From Clostridium thermobutyricum DSM 4928 (GTDB lineage Bacteria; Bacillota; Clostridia; Clostridiales; Clostridiaceae), in NCBI RefSeq assembly GCF_002050515.1, contig NZ_LTAY01000015.1, positions 1-64,000 of the forward strand: 64,000 bases of DNA, given 5' to 3'. Position 1 is the first letter of the stretch; each line of letters opens with the position of its first letter. Of this stretch, positions 9,546 to 18,303 are shown piece by piece. Made by a program: the position numbers and the translations under genes. The notes under the pieces were generated by a model, which worked only from the letters and a program-made list of their open reading frames with translations, searched no databases and was not told the DNA's origin.

Positions 9546-10649
9546 ATGAAACAAAATGAAGAAACTATACTAGTTACTAGATCTTCAATTCCAGATTTAT
9601 ATGAATATATAGATGAAATTAAAAGTATATGGGAAACTCATTGGTTAACTAATATGGGAGAAAAGCATAAAAAATTAGAGTATGAGCTAAAAAAATATTT
9701 AAAAGTTGATAATATAACTTTATTTACTAATGGACATTTAGCTTTAGAAAATATTTTGGCAGGTCTTAATTTAAAAGGAGAGGTTATTACTACGCCATTT
9801 ACTTTTGCATCAACTACACATGCAATTGTTAGAAATGGATTGACACCAGTATTCTGTGATATAAATAAAGAAGATTATACAATTGATGTGAGCAAAATTG
9901 AAAAATTAATAACTGACAAAACATGTGCGATAGTTCCAGTTCATGTATATGGGAATATATGTAATGTAAAAGAGATAGATAATATTGCTAAAAAATATAA
10001 TTTAAAAGTAATATATGATGCGGCACATGCTTTTGGTGTTAAGATTAATGGTAAAAGTGTTGCAAATTTTGGAGATGCATCTATGTTTAGCTTTCATGCT
10101 ACTAAAGTATTTAATACAATAGAAGGTGGAGCTGTATGTTATAAGAATAGTAAATTAGAAAAAACACTAAATGATATAAAAAACTTCGGAATAACAGGAC
10201 CAGAAACTGTTGAGTATATTGGTGGGAATGCAAAAATGAATGAATTTCAAGCAGCTATGGGTATTTGTAATTTAAGACATTTAAATGTTGAAATAGAAAA
10301 AAGAAGAAAAGTTGTTGAAAAATATAATTATAGGTTAAAGAATGTTAAAGGAATTAAGTTAAATAAGATTCCATCTAATATTGAAACTAATTATGCATAT
10401 TTCCCAGTTATTTTTGATGGATATAAGTTAAGTAGGGATGAAGTTTTTGAAAAATTAAAAGAACATAATATAATAGCACGTAAATATTTTTATCCATTAA
10501 CTAATAGTCATAAATGTTACAAAGAAAGATTTAAATGTGAAGAAACTCCAATTGCAGAATATATATCAGATAGAGTATTAACATTACCACTTTATGCTGA
10601 CTTGGATTTAAAAATAGTGGACAAGATTTGTGATATAATATTGGAATAA
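9546..10649 (+). CDS. DegT/DnrJ/EryC1 sugar aminotransferase, VioA-like
   Basis: PLP-dependent nucleotide-sugar aminotransferase of 367 residues. The motif SFHATKVFNTIEGG near residue 180 carries the internal-aldimine lysine and closely resembles VioA, which makes dTDP-4-amino-4,6-dideoxy-D-glucose (dTDP-viosamine) from the RmlB product. Other family landmarks are LFTNGHLALE, TTPFTFASTTHAI, VPVHVYGN and the PLP aspartate region YDAAHAFG. It is the last gene of cassette A; an 11-bp perfect stem terminator follows 15 bases later. The aminotransferase class is certain, while the viosamine product is inferred from the motif and the presence of rmlA and rmlB. Confidence 0.88.
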   Translation: MKQNEETILVTRSSIPDLYEYIDEIKSIWETHWLTNMGEKHKKLEYELKKYLKVDNITLFTNGHLALENILAGLNLKGEVITTPFTFASTTHAIVRNGLTPVFCDINKEDYTIDVSKIEKLITDKTCAIVPVHVYGNICNVKEIDNIAKKYNLKVIYDAAHAFGVKINGKSVANFGDASMFSFHATKVFNTIEGGAVCYKNSKLEKTLNDIKNFGITGPETVEYIGGNAKMNEFQAAMGICNLRHLNVEIEKRRKVVEKYNYRLKNVKGIKLNKIPSNIETNYAYFPVIFDGYKLSRDEVFEKLKEHNIIARKYFYPLTNSHKCYKERFKCEETPIAEYISDRVLTLPLYADLDLKIVDKICDIILE

Positions 10650-10664
10650 TAGAGATTTGATAAT

Positions 10665-10716
10665 GCCTTAAAGATGTAAATACTATTTATGTTTAAATCT
10701 TTAAGGCTATTTGTTT
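10665..10716 (+). terminator. Stem-loop terminator after the VioA-like gene
   Basis: GCCTTAAAGAT at 10665-10675 pairs perfectly with ATCTTTAAGGC at 10697-10707 around a 21-base loop, followed by the T-rich tail TATTTGTTT. It probably ends cassette A, although the tail is imperfect and some readthrough into the wzz-like gene may occur. Confidence 0.6.
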
Positions 10717-10737
10717 ATCAAAGAAGGGAGAAAACTT

Positions 10738-11325
10738 GTGATACGCAATGTTGAAATAAAATATAATAGATATTTTAATTTTAAAAAAATTTTGATAATA
10801 ATAGTTAGTATTTTATTATTTTCTTTAATATCAATATTTTTAAATTTTGTATTATCAAAAGAAAAGTATTGTATAAATTTAAACTTAAAATTTGATTTGA
10901 ATACTAAATATGATTGGAATATTATAAGTAAAAGATACGAAAACATAGTAAATTCATATGATACTGAATATAAAAAGGAAAATTTAATATATGAAGCTTT
11001 AAATAATAAAAACATTCCTTATGATTCAAAAAAATTAACAATAAATCCATACGTATATGGTAGACAAATTAATATAGAATATATGGCTCAAAATGAATCA
11101 AATGGAATAAAAGTTGTTGAAAGTATTGGAGATTCAATAATTAAAATTAATGAAAGTTTTATGCCTAATAAATTTGTAAAGTTAGAGAAAAATCTTTCAA
11201 TTAATAAAGAAGAAGTTACATTAGATAAAAGGTTAAATGTTCTTATTTTTGCTATATGGGGACTAGCATTAGGAATAGGAATATCTATGATTATGGAGGC
11301 AAAATGTATATTAAGGAAAAAGTAA
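10738..11325 (+). CDS. Short Wzz-like chain-length regulator (paralogue of 21514-22146)
   Basis: Protein of about 195 residues with an N-terminal membrane segment, a charged extracytoplasmic middle and a second membrane segment near the C-terminus (LNVLIFAIWGLALGIGISMI). This two-helix layout is that of Wzz/polysaccharide co-polymerases that set chain length. The frame is open from a TTG at 10711, but GGGAG at 10726-10730 points to the GTG at 10738. Its C-terminal half matches the protein at 21514-22146 (INPYVYG versus IDPSVYS, KVVESIGDSII versus DVVEAVAATMI). The stop lies 22 bases inside the next gene, so the two are translationally coupled. Confidence 0.6.
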   Translation: MIRNVEIKYNRYFNFKKILIIIVSILLFSLISIFLNFVLSKEKYCINLNLKFDLNTKYDWNIISKRYENIVNSYDTEYKKENLIYEALNNKNIPYDSKKLTINPYVYGRQINIEYMAQNESNGIKVVESIGDSIIKINESFMPNKFVKLEKNLSINKEEVTLDKRLNVLIFAIWGLALGIGISMIMEAKCILRKK

Positions 11326-12605
11326 TTAGCATCTTAGAATATTTATTAGCATTTTGCATAATAGTAAATGCTAATACTGTTTGGAATTTTTCATATTGCA
11401 GTCAGTATCTTTGGATATATACAATAATAATTTTATATTTGATTATAATTCTATCAGTAAAACATATCAAAAAGAATAAAGGTAGGTTATTTATTCTAGG
11501 AATTTTACTTATTATTATAAGTAGTTATAATGCTATATTTATAATGATAAATGGTAGAAGCAAAGGAACATTTATAATAGATTTTATGGCCATATTACTT
11601 GGGTTTGTTATATATTCTTTAATATGTATAAATAAAGAGGATAGATATAGGTTATTATTAAAAATATCTAATATTGTAGTAATACTAGCAATAATATCTC
11701 TTGTTTTTTATTTCGGAGGAACTATATTTAAATATTTTAAGCCTACAGAATATATACCATATCATTGGGGATTTACAAGAAAAATTCCGAGTTATCATAA
11801 TATATATTATGAAACACAAGACGTACTTATTGGTGGAAAAGTATTTACCAGAAATACTGGAATTTTTACAGAAGCGCCTATGTATGGATTTTCGTTATCA
11901 ATAGCATTAATAACAGAACTATTTATTAGAAAAATAAAAGGATTTAAAAATTTGATAATATTTTTTATAAGTATGCCAATATTAATTTTTACTATATTAA
12001 CAACTTTATCAACAACAGCTATAGGAGTTATGAGTGTAGCAATCCCAATTAGGATTTTAATTTCAATAATAAACAATTTAAAAAAATCTAAAAAAATAGT
12101 TTTAGTAAATATAATATTACTTATAATAGTAGCTTTTATTGGACTAAAAGTAGGAGGATATTTCTTACACAATAAAATTCAAAATAGTGCCCATAATAAA
12201 TATGGATCTTTTGCTGTAAGAAAAGATGATTTTAAAGTTGGTTATAAAGTATGGAAAGAAAATAAAATATGGGGTGTTGGTTTTGATCAATATCAATATG
12301 TCCAACAACAAATGAATTTTATTGGAAGAGGAAGTAATATTGGTGGAAGTTCTGCATTAATGAAAGTAATGCCAGAAGGTGGAATAGTTCTCTTAATACT
12401 TTATATAATTCCTTTTGTATTAGCTATGTTATACGGAATTAAGAAAAAAGATTTATGTGTAATTAGTATATTTATTTTTGTTTATATATTATTTGCAGTT
12501 ACAGAAATTCAGTATAGATATATGATGATATATTTCTTAGCTTTAGGATATAGTTATATTTTAACAATTAAAAAAGATAAGTGTTTAAAAGAAAATAATA
12601 AATAA
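11304..12605 (+). CDS. Wzy-like polymerase (paralogue of 23985-25298)
   Basis: Polytopic membrane protein of about 433 residues with 10-12 hydrophobic segments and a long external loop, as in O-antigen/capsule polymerases. I chose the ATG at 11304 because GGAGG lies at 11295-11299; the frame is open further upstream but without a ribosome site. It is a clear paralogue of the protein at 23985-25298: both have GIFTEAPMY, a TTLSTT segment, FAVRKDDF or FSVRMDDF, IGGSS, and a C-terminal PEGG motif. With the overlapping Wzz-like gene it forms a two-gene module. A terminator follows its stop within 10 bases. Confidence 0.72.
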   Translation: MYIKEKVISILEYLLAFCIIVNANTVWNFSYCSQYLWIYTIIILYLIIILSVKHIKKNKGRLFILGILLIIISSYNAIFIMINGRSKGTFIIDFMAILLGFVIYSLICINKEDRYRLLLKISNIVVILAIISLVFYFGGTIFKYFKPTEYIPYHWGFTRKIPSYHNIYYETQDVLIGGKVFTRNTGIFTEAPMYGFSLSIALITELFIRKIKGFKNLIIFFISMPILIFTILTTLSTTAIGVMSVAIPIRILISIINNLKKSKKIVLVNIILLIIVAFIGLKVGGYFLHNKIQNSAHNKYGSFAVRKDDFKVGYKVWKENKIWGVGFDQYQYVQQQMNFIGRGSNIGGSSALMKVMPEGGIVLLILYIIPFVLAMLYGIKKKDLCVISIFIFVYILFAVTEIQYRYMMIYFLALGYSYILTIKKDKCLKENNK

Positions 12606-12611
12606 GTATAT

Positions 12612-12653
12612 AATGGTCATAAACTATCTTTAATTTTATGACCATTATTTATT
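12612..12653 (+). terminator. Rho-independent terminator after the wzz/wzy pair
   Basis: AATGGTCATAAA at 12612-12623 pairs perfectly with TTTATGACCATT at 12635-12646 around an 11-base loop, followed by ATTTATTTG. It closes the module at 10738-12605. Confidence 0.75.
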
Positions 12654-12919
12654 TGATATAAAGTGTATAAAAGCATAATTTTTTATAGAATTCTATTTAT
12701 TATAAATAAAAATAATAAAATATATGTTTAAAATACAATCTTTTAATAAATAACTTTGTTAAATGATTAAAATTTTGTTTAAATATCAATTTAAATGGGA
12801 AAAATTTAATATATAGATAAAATAATTAAAATTATCGAAAAAAAACTTTTAAACAGCTTAAAATAAGGGTTTTAGAGGGATTTAAGCCAAACTATAACAA
12901 TGGAGGAATTTTGATAATA
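12654..12919. other. AT-rich gene-free stretch upstream of the capsule promoter
   Basis: Within the 461-bp gap between 12605 and 13067, this part holds no ORF I can support and no recognisable riboswitch or VirR box. It is made of A- and T-tracts that could act as UP elements or bind nucleoid proteins upstream of the promoter at 12920-12948. Confidence 0.4.
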
Positions 12920-12948
12920 TTAAAATAACGGAGAAAATGTGCTATAAT
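12920..12948 (+). promoter_or_regulatory. Promoter of the initiating-transferase (capsule) operon
   Basis: An extended -10, TGC followed by TATAAT at 12943-12948, lies 17 bases downstream of a weak -35 TTAAAA at 12920-12925. The predicted start is near 12955, giving a leader of about 112 bases before the gene at 13067. The core (AATGTG, one base, TATAATTCTA) recurs almost exactly at 21461-21476 in front of the wzz gene. Confidence 0.6.
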
Positions 12949-12951
12949 TCT

Positions 12952-12980
12952 ATAGAACTAAAGTAATACTTTAGTTCTAT
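12952..12980. promoter_or_regulatory. 29-bp perfect palindrome at the capsule transcription start
   Basis: ATAGAACTAAAGTA at 12952-12965 and TACTTTAGTTCTAT at 12967-12980 are exact reverse complements around a single A. It begins 3 bases after the -10 box, so it spans the predicted +1. It could be a dimeric repressor operator, or in RNA a 5' hairpin that stabilises the message, attenuates it or loads a processive antiterminator. The run after it (TTATG) is too poor in T for a confident intrinsic terminator. Confidence 0.6.
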
Positions 12981-13066
12981 TTATGTAATTTATAAAATAA
13001 ATCGACAAAGGAAGATACTTAATTGTTATTTATATGAAACACAAAAGTTACAGGGAGGACTAATTA

Positions 13067-13717
13067 ATGAGTGAAAAATTACGTGAAGATGTTAATGTAT
13101 ATACTCAACATGCTAAAAGTTATGAAGTAGTCAAAAGAATATCTGATATATTTCTTTCATTAATAGGGTTAATTATTTTAAGTCCAATATTATTAATAGT
13201 GGCAATAGCTATAAAGCTTGAATCACAAGGACCATTAATATTTTCTCAAGAGAGAGTTGGTAAAGACAGAAAAAATTTTAAAATGTATAAATTTAGAAGC
13301 ATGGTAGTAAATGCTGAAGAAATAAAGAAAAAATTAAAACATAAAAATGAAATGTCAGGGCCGATGTTTAAAATGAAAGATGACCCTAGAATAACGCGCG
13401 TTGGAAAATTTATAAGAAAAACTAGTATTGATGAGCTTCCACAGCTTGTAAATGTAATAAAAGGCGATATGAGCCTTGTAGGACCAAGACCAAGCTTACC
13501 AGAAGAAGTTAAAGAATTTGAGCCATGGATGATGAAAAGATTTGAGGTAAAGCCAGGGCTTACTTGTTATTGGCAAGTTAATGGAAGAAATAAAATAGGT
13601 TTTGAAGATTGGATGAAGCTCGATATATATTATGTTAATAATAGAAGTGTTGCTGTAGATACTAAATTGATTTTTAAAACATTTTTTGTCCTGTTTGGTG
13701 ATAAAAACGCACATTAG
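13067..13717 (+). CDS. Undecaprenyl-phosphate sugar-1-phosphate transferase (initiating PGT)
   Basis: Monotopic phosphoglycosyl transferase that starts repeat-unit assembly by moving a sugar-1-phosphate onto undecaprenyl phosphate. A hydrophobic reentrant segment occupies residues 25-49. It is followed by FKMYKFRSM at 71-79, RVGKFIRKTSIDELPQLVNV with the catalytic Asp122-Glu123 pair, GDMSLVGPRP at 133-142, and KPGLTCYWQVNGR. The length of 216 residues fits the short PglC/CpsE-core class that lacks extra N-terminal membrane helices. GGGAGG lies 8 bases before the ATG. It is the first gene of its operon and the only initiating transferase in the window. Confidence 0.93.
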   Translation: MSEKLREDVNVYTQHAKSYEVVKRISDIFLSLIGLIILSPILLIVAIAIKLESQGPLIFSQERVGKDRKNFKMYKFRSMVVNAEEIKKKLKHKNEMSGPMFKMKDDPRITRVGKFIRKTSIDELPQLVNVIKGDMSLVGPRPSLPEEVKEFEPWMMKRFEVKPGLTCYWQVNGRNKIGFEDWMKLDIYYVNNRSVAVDTKLIFKTFFVLFGDKNAH

Positions 13718-13728
13718 AGGTGAAATAG

Positions 13729-14841
13729 ATGAAAAAAATTATGCATATTGTACAGTCAGCAGGGGGCGTTGAAAGATACATAGAAATGCTATTGAAAAAT
13801 ATAGAGGGAGATTATGAGCATATTTTAGTTTGCTCATATGATTATTCAGAAGAATTTTTAAATTCTTTAAACATAAAATATAAACGTATTTCAATGGTTA
13901 GGGAATTAAGTTTCTCTAAAGATTTAAAATCTATAAAGGAAGTAAGAAAAGCTATAAAAGAATATAAGCCTGATTTAATATATGCACATAGTAGTAAAGG
14001 GGGAGCTATAGGTAGAATTGCCAATATTGGTTTAGTAAAAACAATATTATATAATCCTCATGGTTGGGCCTTTAATATGAGATGTGGAAATTTAAAAAAG
14101 AATATATATAAGTATATAGAAAAAATATTAGCTTTATTTACTACTAAAATTATTGTTATTTCAGAATTCGAAAAAGAATCAGCCTTAAGAAATAAAATAT
14201 GCAAAGAAGAGAAAATTGAATTAATTTTCAATGGAATAGATATTGATAAGTATGAACGTGAAAAATATGATTTCAATTTAAAAAGAAAAGATTTTAATAT
14301 TGATGATGATGCTTATGTAATAGGAATGGTAGGAAGAATAAGTGATCAAAAAGCACCAGATACTTTTATAGAAGTAGCTAGTAGGATAGTTAAACAGATA
14401 CCTAAAGCTTTTTTTATTATTGTTGGAGATGGTGATGAAAGAAAAGAAATAGAAGATCTGATTAAAAGAAAAAACTTAGAGGATAAAGTTTTAATAACTG
14501 GATGGATTAAAAATTCTTTAGAATATATTAATTTATTTGATTTAGCAACATTGTTTTCAAGATGGGAAGGATTTGGGCTAGCAGTAGCTGAATATATGGT
14601 ATCTAAAAAGCCTATTGTAGCTAGTAGAATAGATGCTATACCAAATTTGATAGATGATAATTGTGGAATATTAGTTGAAGTAGACAATGTTGAACAAATG
14701 ACAAATTCAATAATGAAAATATATAACGATAAAGAATTTAAAGATAATATTGTTGAAAATTCTTATAAAAGAGTTAAAGAAAAATTTGATATAAAAAGAG
14801 TAGCTTTAGAGCATAAAAAATTAATTGATAAAATTATTTAA
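13729..14841 (+). CDS. Glycosyltransferase family 4
   Basis: GT-B fold transferase of 370 residues, probably adding the second sugar. The N-terminus has the acceptor-side loop VQSAGGVERYIEMLLKNI. The C-terminal domain shows GMVGRISDQKAPDTFIEVA, FFIIVGDGDER and the donor-binding EGFGLAVAEYMVSKKPIVAS, which contains the E(x7)E pattern. Eleven bases separate it from the initiating transferase gene, consistent with one operon. Donor specificity cannot be read. Confidence 0.9.
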   Translation: MKKIMHIVQSAGGVERYIEMLLKNIEGDYEHILVCSYDYSEEFLNSLNIKYKRISMVRELSFSKDLKSIKEVRKAIKEYKPDLIYAHSSKGGAIGRIANIGLVKTILYNPHGWAFNMRCGNLKKNIYKYIEKILALFTTKIIVISEFEKESALRNKICKEEKIELIFNGIDIDKYEREKYDFNLKRKDFNIDDDAYVIGMVGRISDQKAPDTFIEVASRIVKQIPKAFFIIVGDGDERKEIEDLIKRKNLEDKVLITGWIKNSLEYINLFDLATLFSRWEGFGLAVAEYMVSKKPIVASRIDAIPNLIDDNCGILVEVDNVEQMTNSIMKIYNDKEFKDNIVENSYKRVKEKFDIKRVALEHKKLIDKII

Positions 14842-14852
14842 AGGGGATTTTT

Positions 14853-16067
14853 ATGAAGATTGCAATATTAACATCTGGAGTAGCACCTGTTCCGGCTACT
14901 AAAGGAGGAGCAGTAGAAAATTTAATTCAGAATATATTAGAAGTTAATGAAAAGAATAAATCTTTCCAAATTGATGTTTATAGTATTTACGATTTAAAAG
15001 CTGAAGAAGAAGCTAAGAGATATAAAAATACAAAAATTAAATATTTTAAACCAAGCTTTATTTGTAGTAATATGGATAAAGTTATTTATTTTGGAATGAC
15101 TAATGTACTTAAGAAAAAAAATAATATGAAATATAGAAATATATTATGTAGATTTGAGTACATAAATAAAATAAAAAAAGAATTATATAAAAATGATTAT
15201 GATAAAGTAATTTTAGAAAATCATCCTACACTTCTAATGGCTATGAAAGATAAGAATTATGAAAAATTTAAAGGTAAATATTATTACCATTTACACAATG
15301 AAGTTAATAATCTTTATGGCTGTGAAGAAATAGCTAGAAATAGTAAAAAGATTATGGGAGTTAGTAATTTTATATGTGAGAATATAAAAGAAGCTTGTAA
15401 TGCTGAAGAAAGTAAACTTGTATCATTATATAATTGTATAGATATAAATAAATTTTCAAAAGATAATTATAAAGATGATATTAAGGAAATAAGAAAAAAA
15501 TATAAAATTGCTGAAGATGACATAGTAGCTGTTTTTAGTGGAAGACTAACTAAAGAAAAAGGAATATTTGAAACCTTACAAGCAATAAAAAAAGTTAATA
15601 ATAAAAAGGTAAAACTTCTTGTTATAGGAGCTTATTTTTATGGAAGTGATATGAAGAGTGATTATTTAAATAATATAAAAGCTCTTACAGATGGAATGGA
15701 AGATAGAGTTATATTTACAGGTTATGTAGATTATAATGAAATTCCTAAAGTGTATGCAGCAAGTGATTTTGCTATACTTCCATCTATGTGGAATGAGCCA
15801 GCAGGATTAACTATAATAGAAGCTATGGCTATGAGATTACCAGTTATAACTACTATATCTGGAGGTATTCCAGAGTATGCAGATAATACATGTGCGTTCT
15901 TACTTGAAAGAAATGAAAAAATAGTAGATGAAATAAAAGAAAAGATAGAGCTTTTAGTTAAGGATAAAGATTTAAGATTAGAAATGGGTTTAAAAGCAGA
16001 AGAAAAAGCTAAAATCTATAATATAGATAATTATTATAATAATTTTAAAAAGATAATTGAAGAATAG
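14853..16067 (+). CDS. Glycosyltransferase family 4
   Basis: GT-B transferase of 404 residues. It starts with IAILTSGVAPVPATKGGAVE, the glycine-rich acceptor loop of family 4. The C-terminal donor domain has VAVFSGRLTKEKGIFETLQA, VIFTGYVDYNEIPKVYAASD and EPAGLTIIEAMAMRLPVIT, again with the E(x7)E spacing. AAGGGG precedes the ATG by 9 bases. It is the second of three consecutive GT4 genes in cassette B, which together with one GT2 and a Galf transferase suggests a repeat unit of about five or six residues. Confidence 0.9.
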   Translation: MKIAILTSGVAPVPATKGGAVENLIQNILEVNEKNKSFQIDVYSIYDLKAEEEAKRYKNTKIKYFKPSFICSNMDKVIYFGMTNVLKKKNNMKYRNILCRFEYINKIKKELYKNDYDKVILENHPTLLMAMKDKNYEKFKGKYYYHLHNEVNNLYGCEEIARNSKKIMGVSNFICENIKEACNAEESKLVSLYNCIDINKFSKDNYKDDIKEIRKKYKIAEDDIVAVFSGRLTKEKGIFETLQAIKKVNNKKVKLLVIGAYFYGSDMKSDYLNNIKALTDGMEDRVIFTGYVDYNEIPKVYAASDFAILPSMWNEPAGLTIIEAMAMRLPVITTISGGIPEYADNTCAFLLERNEKIVDEIKEKIELLVKDKDLRLEMGLKAEEKAKIYNIDNYYNNFKKIIEE

Positions 16068-16077
16068 GTGAGTTACT

Positions 16078-17190
16078 ATGAAAAATATATTAGTTTATGG
16101 ATTGACTGCAACTAAAGGTGGCGTTGAAAGCTTTCTTATGAATTACTATAGAAACTTTGATTTAAATAAGGTTAATCTTCATTTTATATCTAATACAGAA
16201 GAAGCAGCTTATGAAGATGAAGTGTTAGCTTTAGGAGGAAAAGTATTTAAAGTTTGTTCTAAAAAGAAAAATCCTTTTAAGTTTAAGAGAGATTTAGAAA
16301 ATATATTTAAAGAAAATAAATATGATGCTATATGGGTAAATCTTTGTAGTTTAGCTAACATAGATTATCTAAAAGTAGCTAAAAAATATGGAATAAAAGA
16401 AATCATAGTACACAGCCATAATGCAGGAAATATGTACGGAAAGCTTAAATTATATTTCCATGAAAAAAATAAAAAAAATATAGATAGTTATGCGAATCAT
16501 TTTTGGTCTTGTTCTAGATTAGCTTCAAAATGGCTTTATGAAGATGAGATAATAAATAGTGACAAATTTAAAGTTGTAAATAATGCAATAGATATTGAAA
16601 AATTTGATTATAATGCAGATATTAGAGAAAAGTATAGAGAAGATATGAATTTAAAAGATAAATTTGTTCTCATGAATGTTGGAAGATTTAATATCCAAAA
16701 GAATCATCACTTCTTAATAGATGTTTTCAATGAAGTTAGAAAAGAAATTAATGAAGCAAAATTACTTCTAGTTGGAGTTGGAGAATTAGAGGATGAAATA
16801 AAAGATAAAGTTTCAAAATTAGGAATTAATGATTATGTAGAGTTTTTAGGAACTAGAAATGATGTTAATAATTTAATGCAAGCTTCTGATATATTTTTAA
16901 TGCCTTCTTTATTTGAAGGATTACCAGTTTCAGCAGTTGAAGCTCAAGCATCAGGAATAAGATGTATTTTATCAGATAAAATTACAGATGAAATAAAAAT
17001 AACAGATTTAGTAGAATTTTTAGATATAGATAAAGAAGATTCAGTTGATAAATGGAAAGATTTAATTATATCAATTAAAGATAAAGGTCTAGATGATAGA
17101 AAAAGTAAAAAAGAAGATATAAAAAATGCTGGTTTTGATATAAAGAGTGAAGCAAAGAAATTAGAAGAATTTTTCTTAAATAAGATTTAA
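16078..17190 (+). CDS. Glycosyltransferase family 4 (EpsF-like)
   Basis: GT-B transferase of 370 residues. The N-terminal LTATKGGVESFLMNYYRNFD and the early FISNTEEAAYEDEVLALGGKV match the EpsF-like group of family 4. The donor domain carries VLMNVGRFNIQKNHHFLIDV, LLLVGVGELEDEIK and LFEGLPVSAVEAQASGIRC. The start at 16078 follows TAGGTGAG. A 67-bp gap with no clear structure separates it from the next gene. Confidence 0.9.
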   Translation: MKNILVYGLTATKGGVESFLMNYYRNFDLNKVNLHFISNTEEAAYEDEVLALGGKVFKVCSKKKNPFKFKRDLENIFKENKYDAIWVNLCSLANIDYLKVAKKYGIKEIIVHSHNAGNMYGKLKLYFHEKNKKNIDSYANHFWSCSRLASKWLYEDEIINSDKFKVVNNAIDIEKFDYNADIREKYREDMNLKDKFVLMNVGRFNIQKNHHFLIDVFNEVRKEINEAKLLLVGVGELEDEIKDKVSKLGINDYVEFLGTRNDVNNLMQASDIFLMPSLFEGLPVSAVEAQASGIRCILSDKITDEIKITDLVEFLDIDKEDSVDKWKDLIISIKDKGLDDRKSKKEDIKNAGFDIKSEAKKLEEFFLNKI

Positions 17191-17257
17191 ATTGAATAGA
17201 GTAAGTTGGATTAAATATGTGTGTTGCTTATAAATCCAGGCTGTGGAGGTCAAAATA

Positions 17258-18217
17258 ATGTTGAGTATAATAATACCAATATATAATACAGAAAAGTATG
17301 TAAAGGAATGTCTAGAGAGTTTATTAAATGAAAATATTGAGTGTGAAATTATTCTTGTAAATGATGGGTCAACAGATGGTAGTTATCTTCAAGTAAAAGA
17401 ATACTTAGATCGTGATAATATTAAATATTTTTATCAAGAAAATAGTGGAGTTTCAAAAGCAAGAAATTTTGCACTTTCAAAAGCTACAGGTGATTATATA
17501 ATGTTTGTAGATTCTGATGACGTTATAAAAAAAGGAGCTTTAAAGCTAATAAGTGAAAAAATAAAAAGATATAATCCGGATGGGATAATTTATGGAAACA
17601 GAAAGTTTGATTCAAAGGGTACTATAAGTATTGATAAATTAGATTTTTTAGAAGAAGATAAAATATATAGCTCAGATGAAATATTGAAATATGTTTTTAA
17701 TTTAAAGATACGTGGATTTGTAAGTGATAAGATTTTTAAAAGATCTATTTGGATTGATAATAATATAAAATTTGATAATAAAAAATATTGTGAAGATTGG
17801 TATCCAATAACATTATGTATAGAAGAATCAAATAAAATAATAGCAATTAATGATGATATACATTTTTATAGACAGCATGATGAATCTGCAATGCATACTA
17901 AAGATATGAAACTTGCAATAGGATATAATGAAGCTGTTCATGATATATTAAATAGATTTGAAAATAAGGTTAATAATGAGAGTGTATATACTTTTAAAGG
18001 AAATACATTTGGAGAAATAATATCAGCATATAATGAAAATTATACAGGAGATTCTATATATAATGATTTCAAAAAAGAAGGATTTTTATGTATAAACTTT
18101 AATGAAACTTTGCATATACTTTTAAATTCTGAAGTTAGTAATAGAAATAAATTGGCAATTATACTTTGGAAACTAAGATTATATAGATTTATAAAAAAAG
18201 TAGCATGGAAAAAATAA
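17258..18217 (+). CDS. Glycosyltransferase family 2
   Basis: GT2 transferase of 319 residues with SIIIPIYNTEKYVKECLESL at the start, IILVNDGSTDGS and MFVDSDDVI, the metal-binding DxD region. The frame is open from a GTG at 17243, but GGAGGT at 17245-17250 clearly serves the ATG at 17258. The C-terminal end is basic and may bind the membrane. It ends cassette B's run of early transferases before galU. Confidence 0.88.
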   Translation: MLSIIIPIYNTEKYVKECLESLLNENIECEIILVNDGSTDGSYLQVKEYLDRDNIKYFYQENSGVSKARNFALSKATGDYIMFVDSDDVIKKGALKLISEKIKRYNPDGIIYGNRKFDSKGTISIDKLDFLEEDKIYSSDEILKYVFNLKIRGFVSDKIFKRSIWIDNNIKFDNKKYCEDWYPITLCIEESNKIIAINDDIHFYRQHDESAMHTKDMKLAIGYNEAVHDILNRFENKVNNESVYTFKGNTFGEIISAYNENYTGDSIYNDFKKEGFLCINFNETLHILLNSEVSNRNKLAIILWKLRLYRFIKKVAWKK

Positions 18218-18303
18218 TAATATTTAATAAATTGAAATGCATAATTTAATGAGTTAATTCTTTCAGAGACAAAAGAAAATTTTAAGAAAAAGGGATGATT
18301 AGT

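Noticed and set aside
12654..12919. VirR box, riboswitch or small gene in the gene-free stretch
   Set aside because: I looked for CCCAGTT-type repeats, conserved riboswitch cores and ORFs with ribosome sites and found none.
13034..13063. Nine-codon ORF in the capsule leader before 13067
   Set aside because: No ribosome site precedes its ATG; its end simply contains the ribosome site of the real gene.
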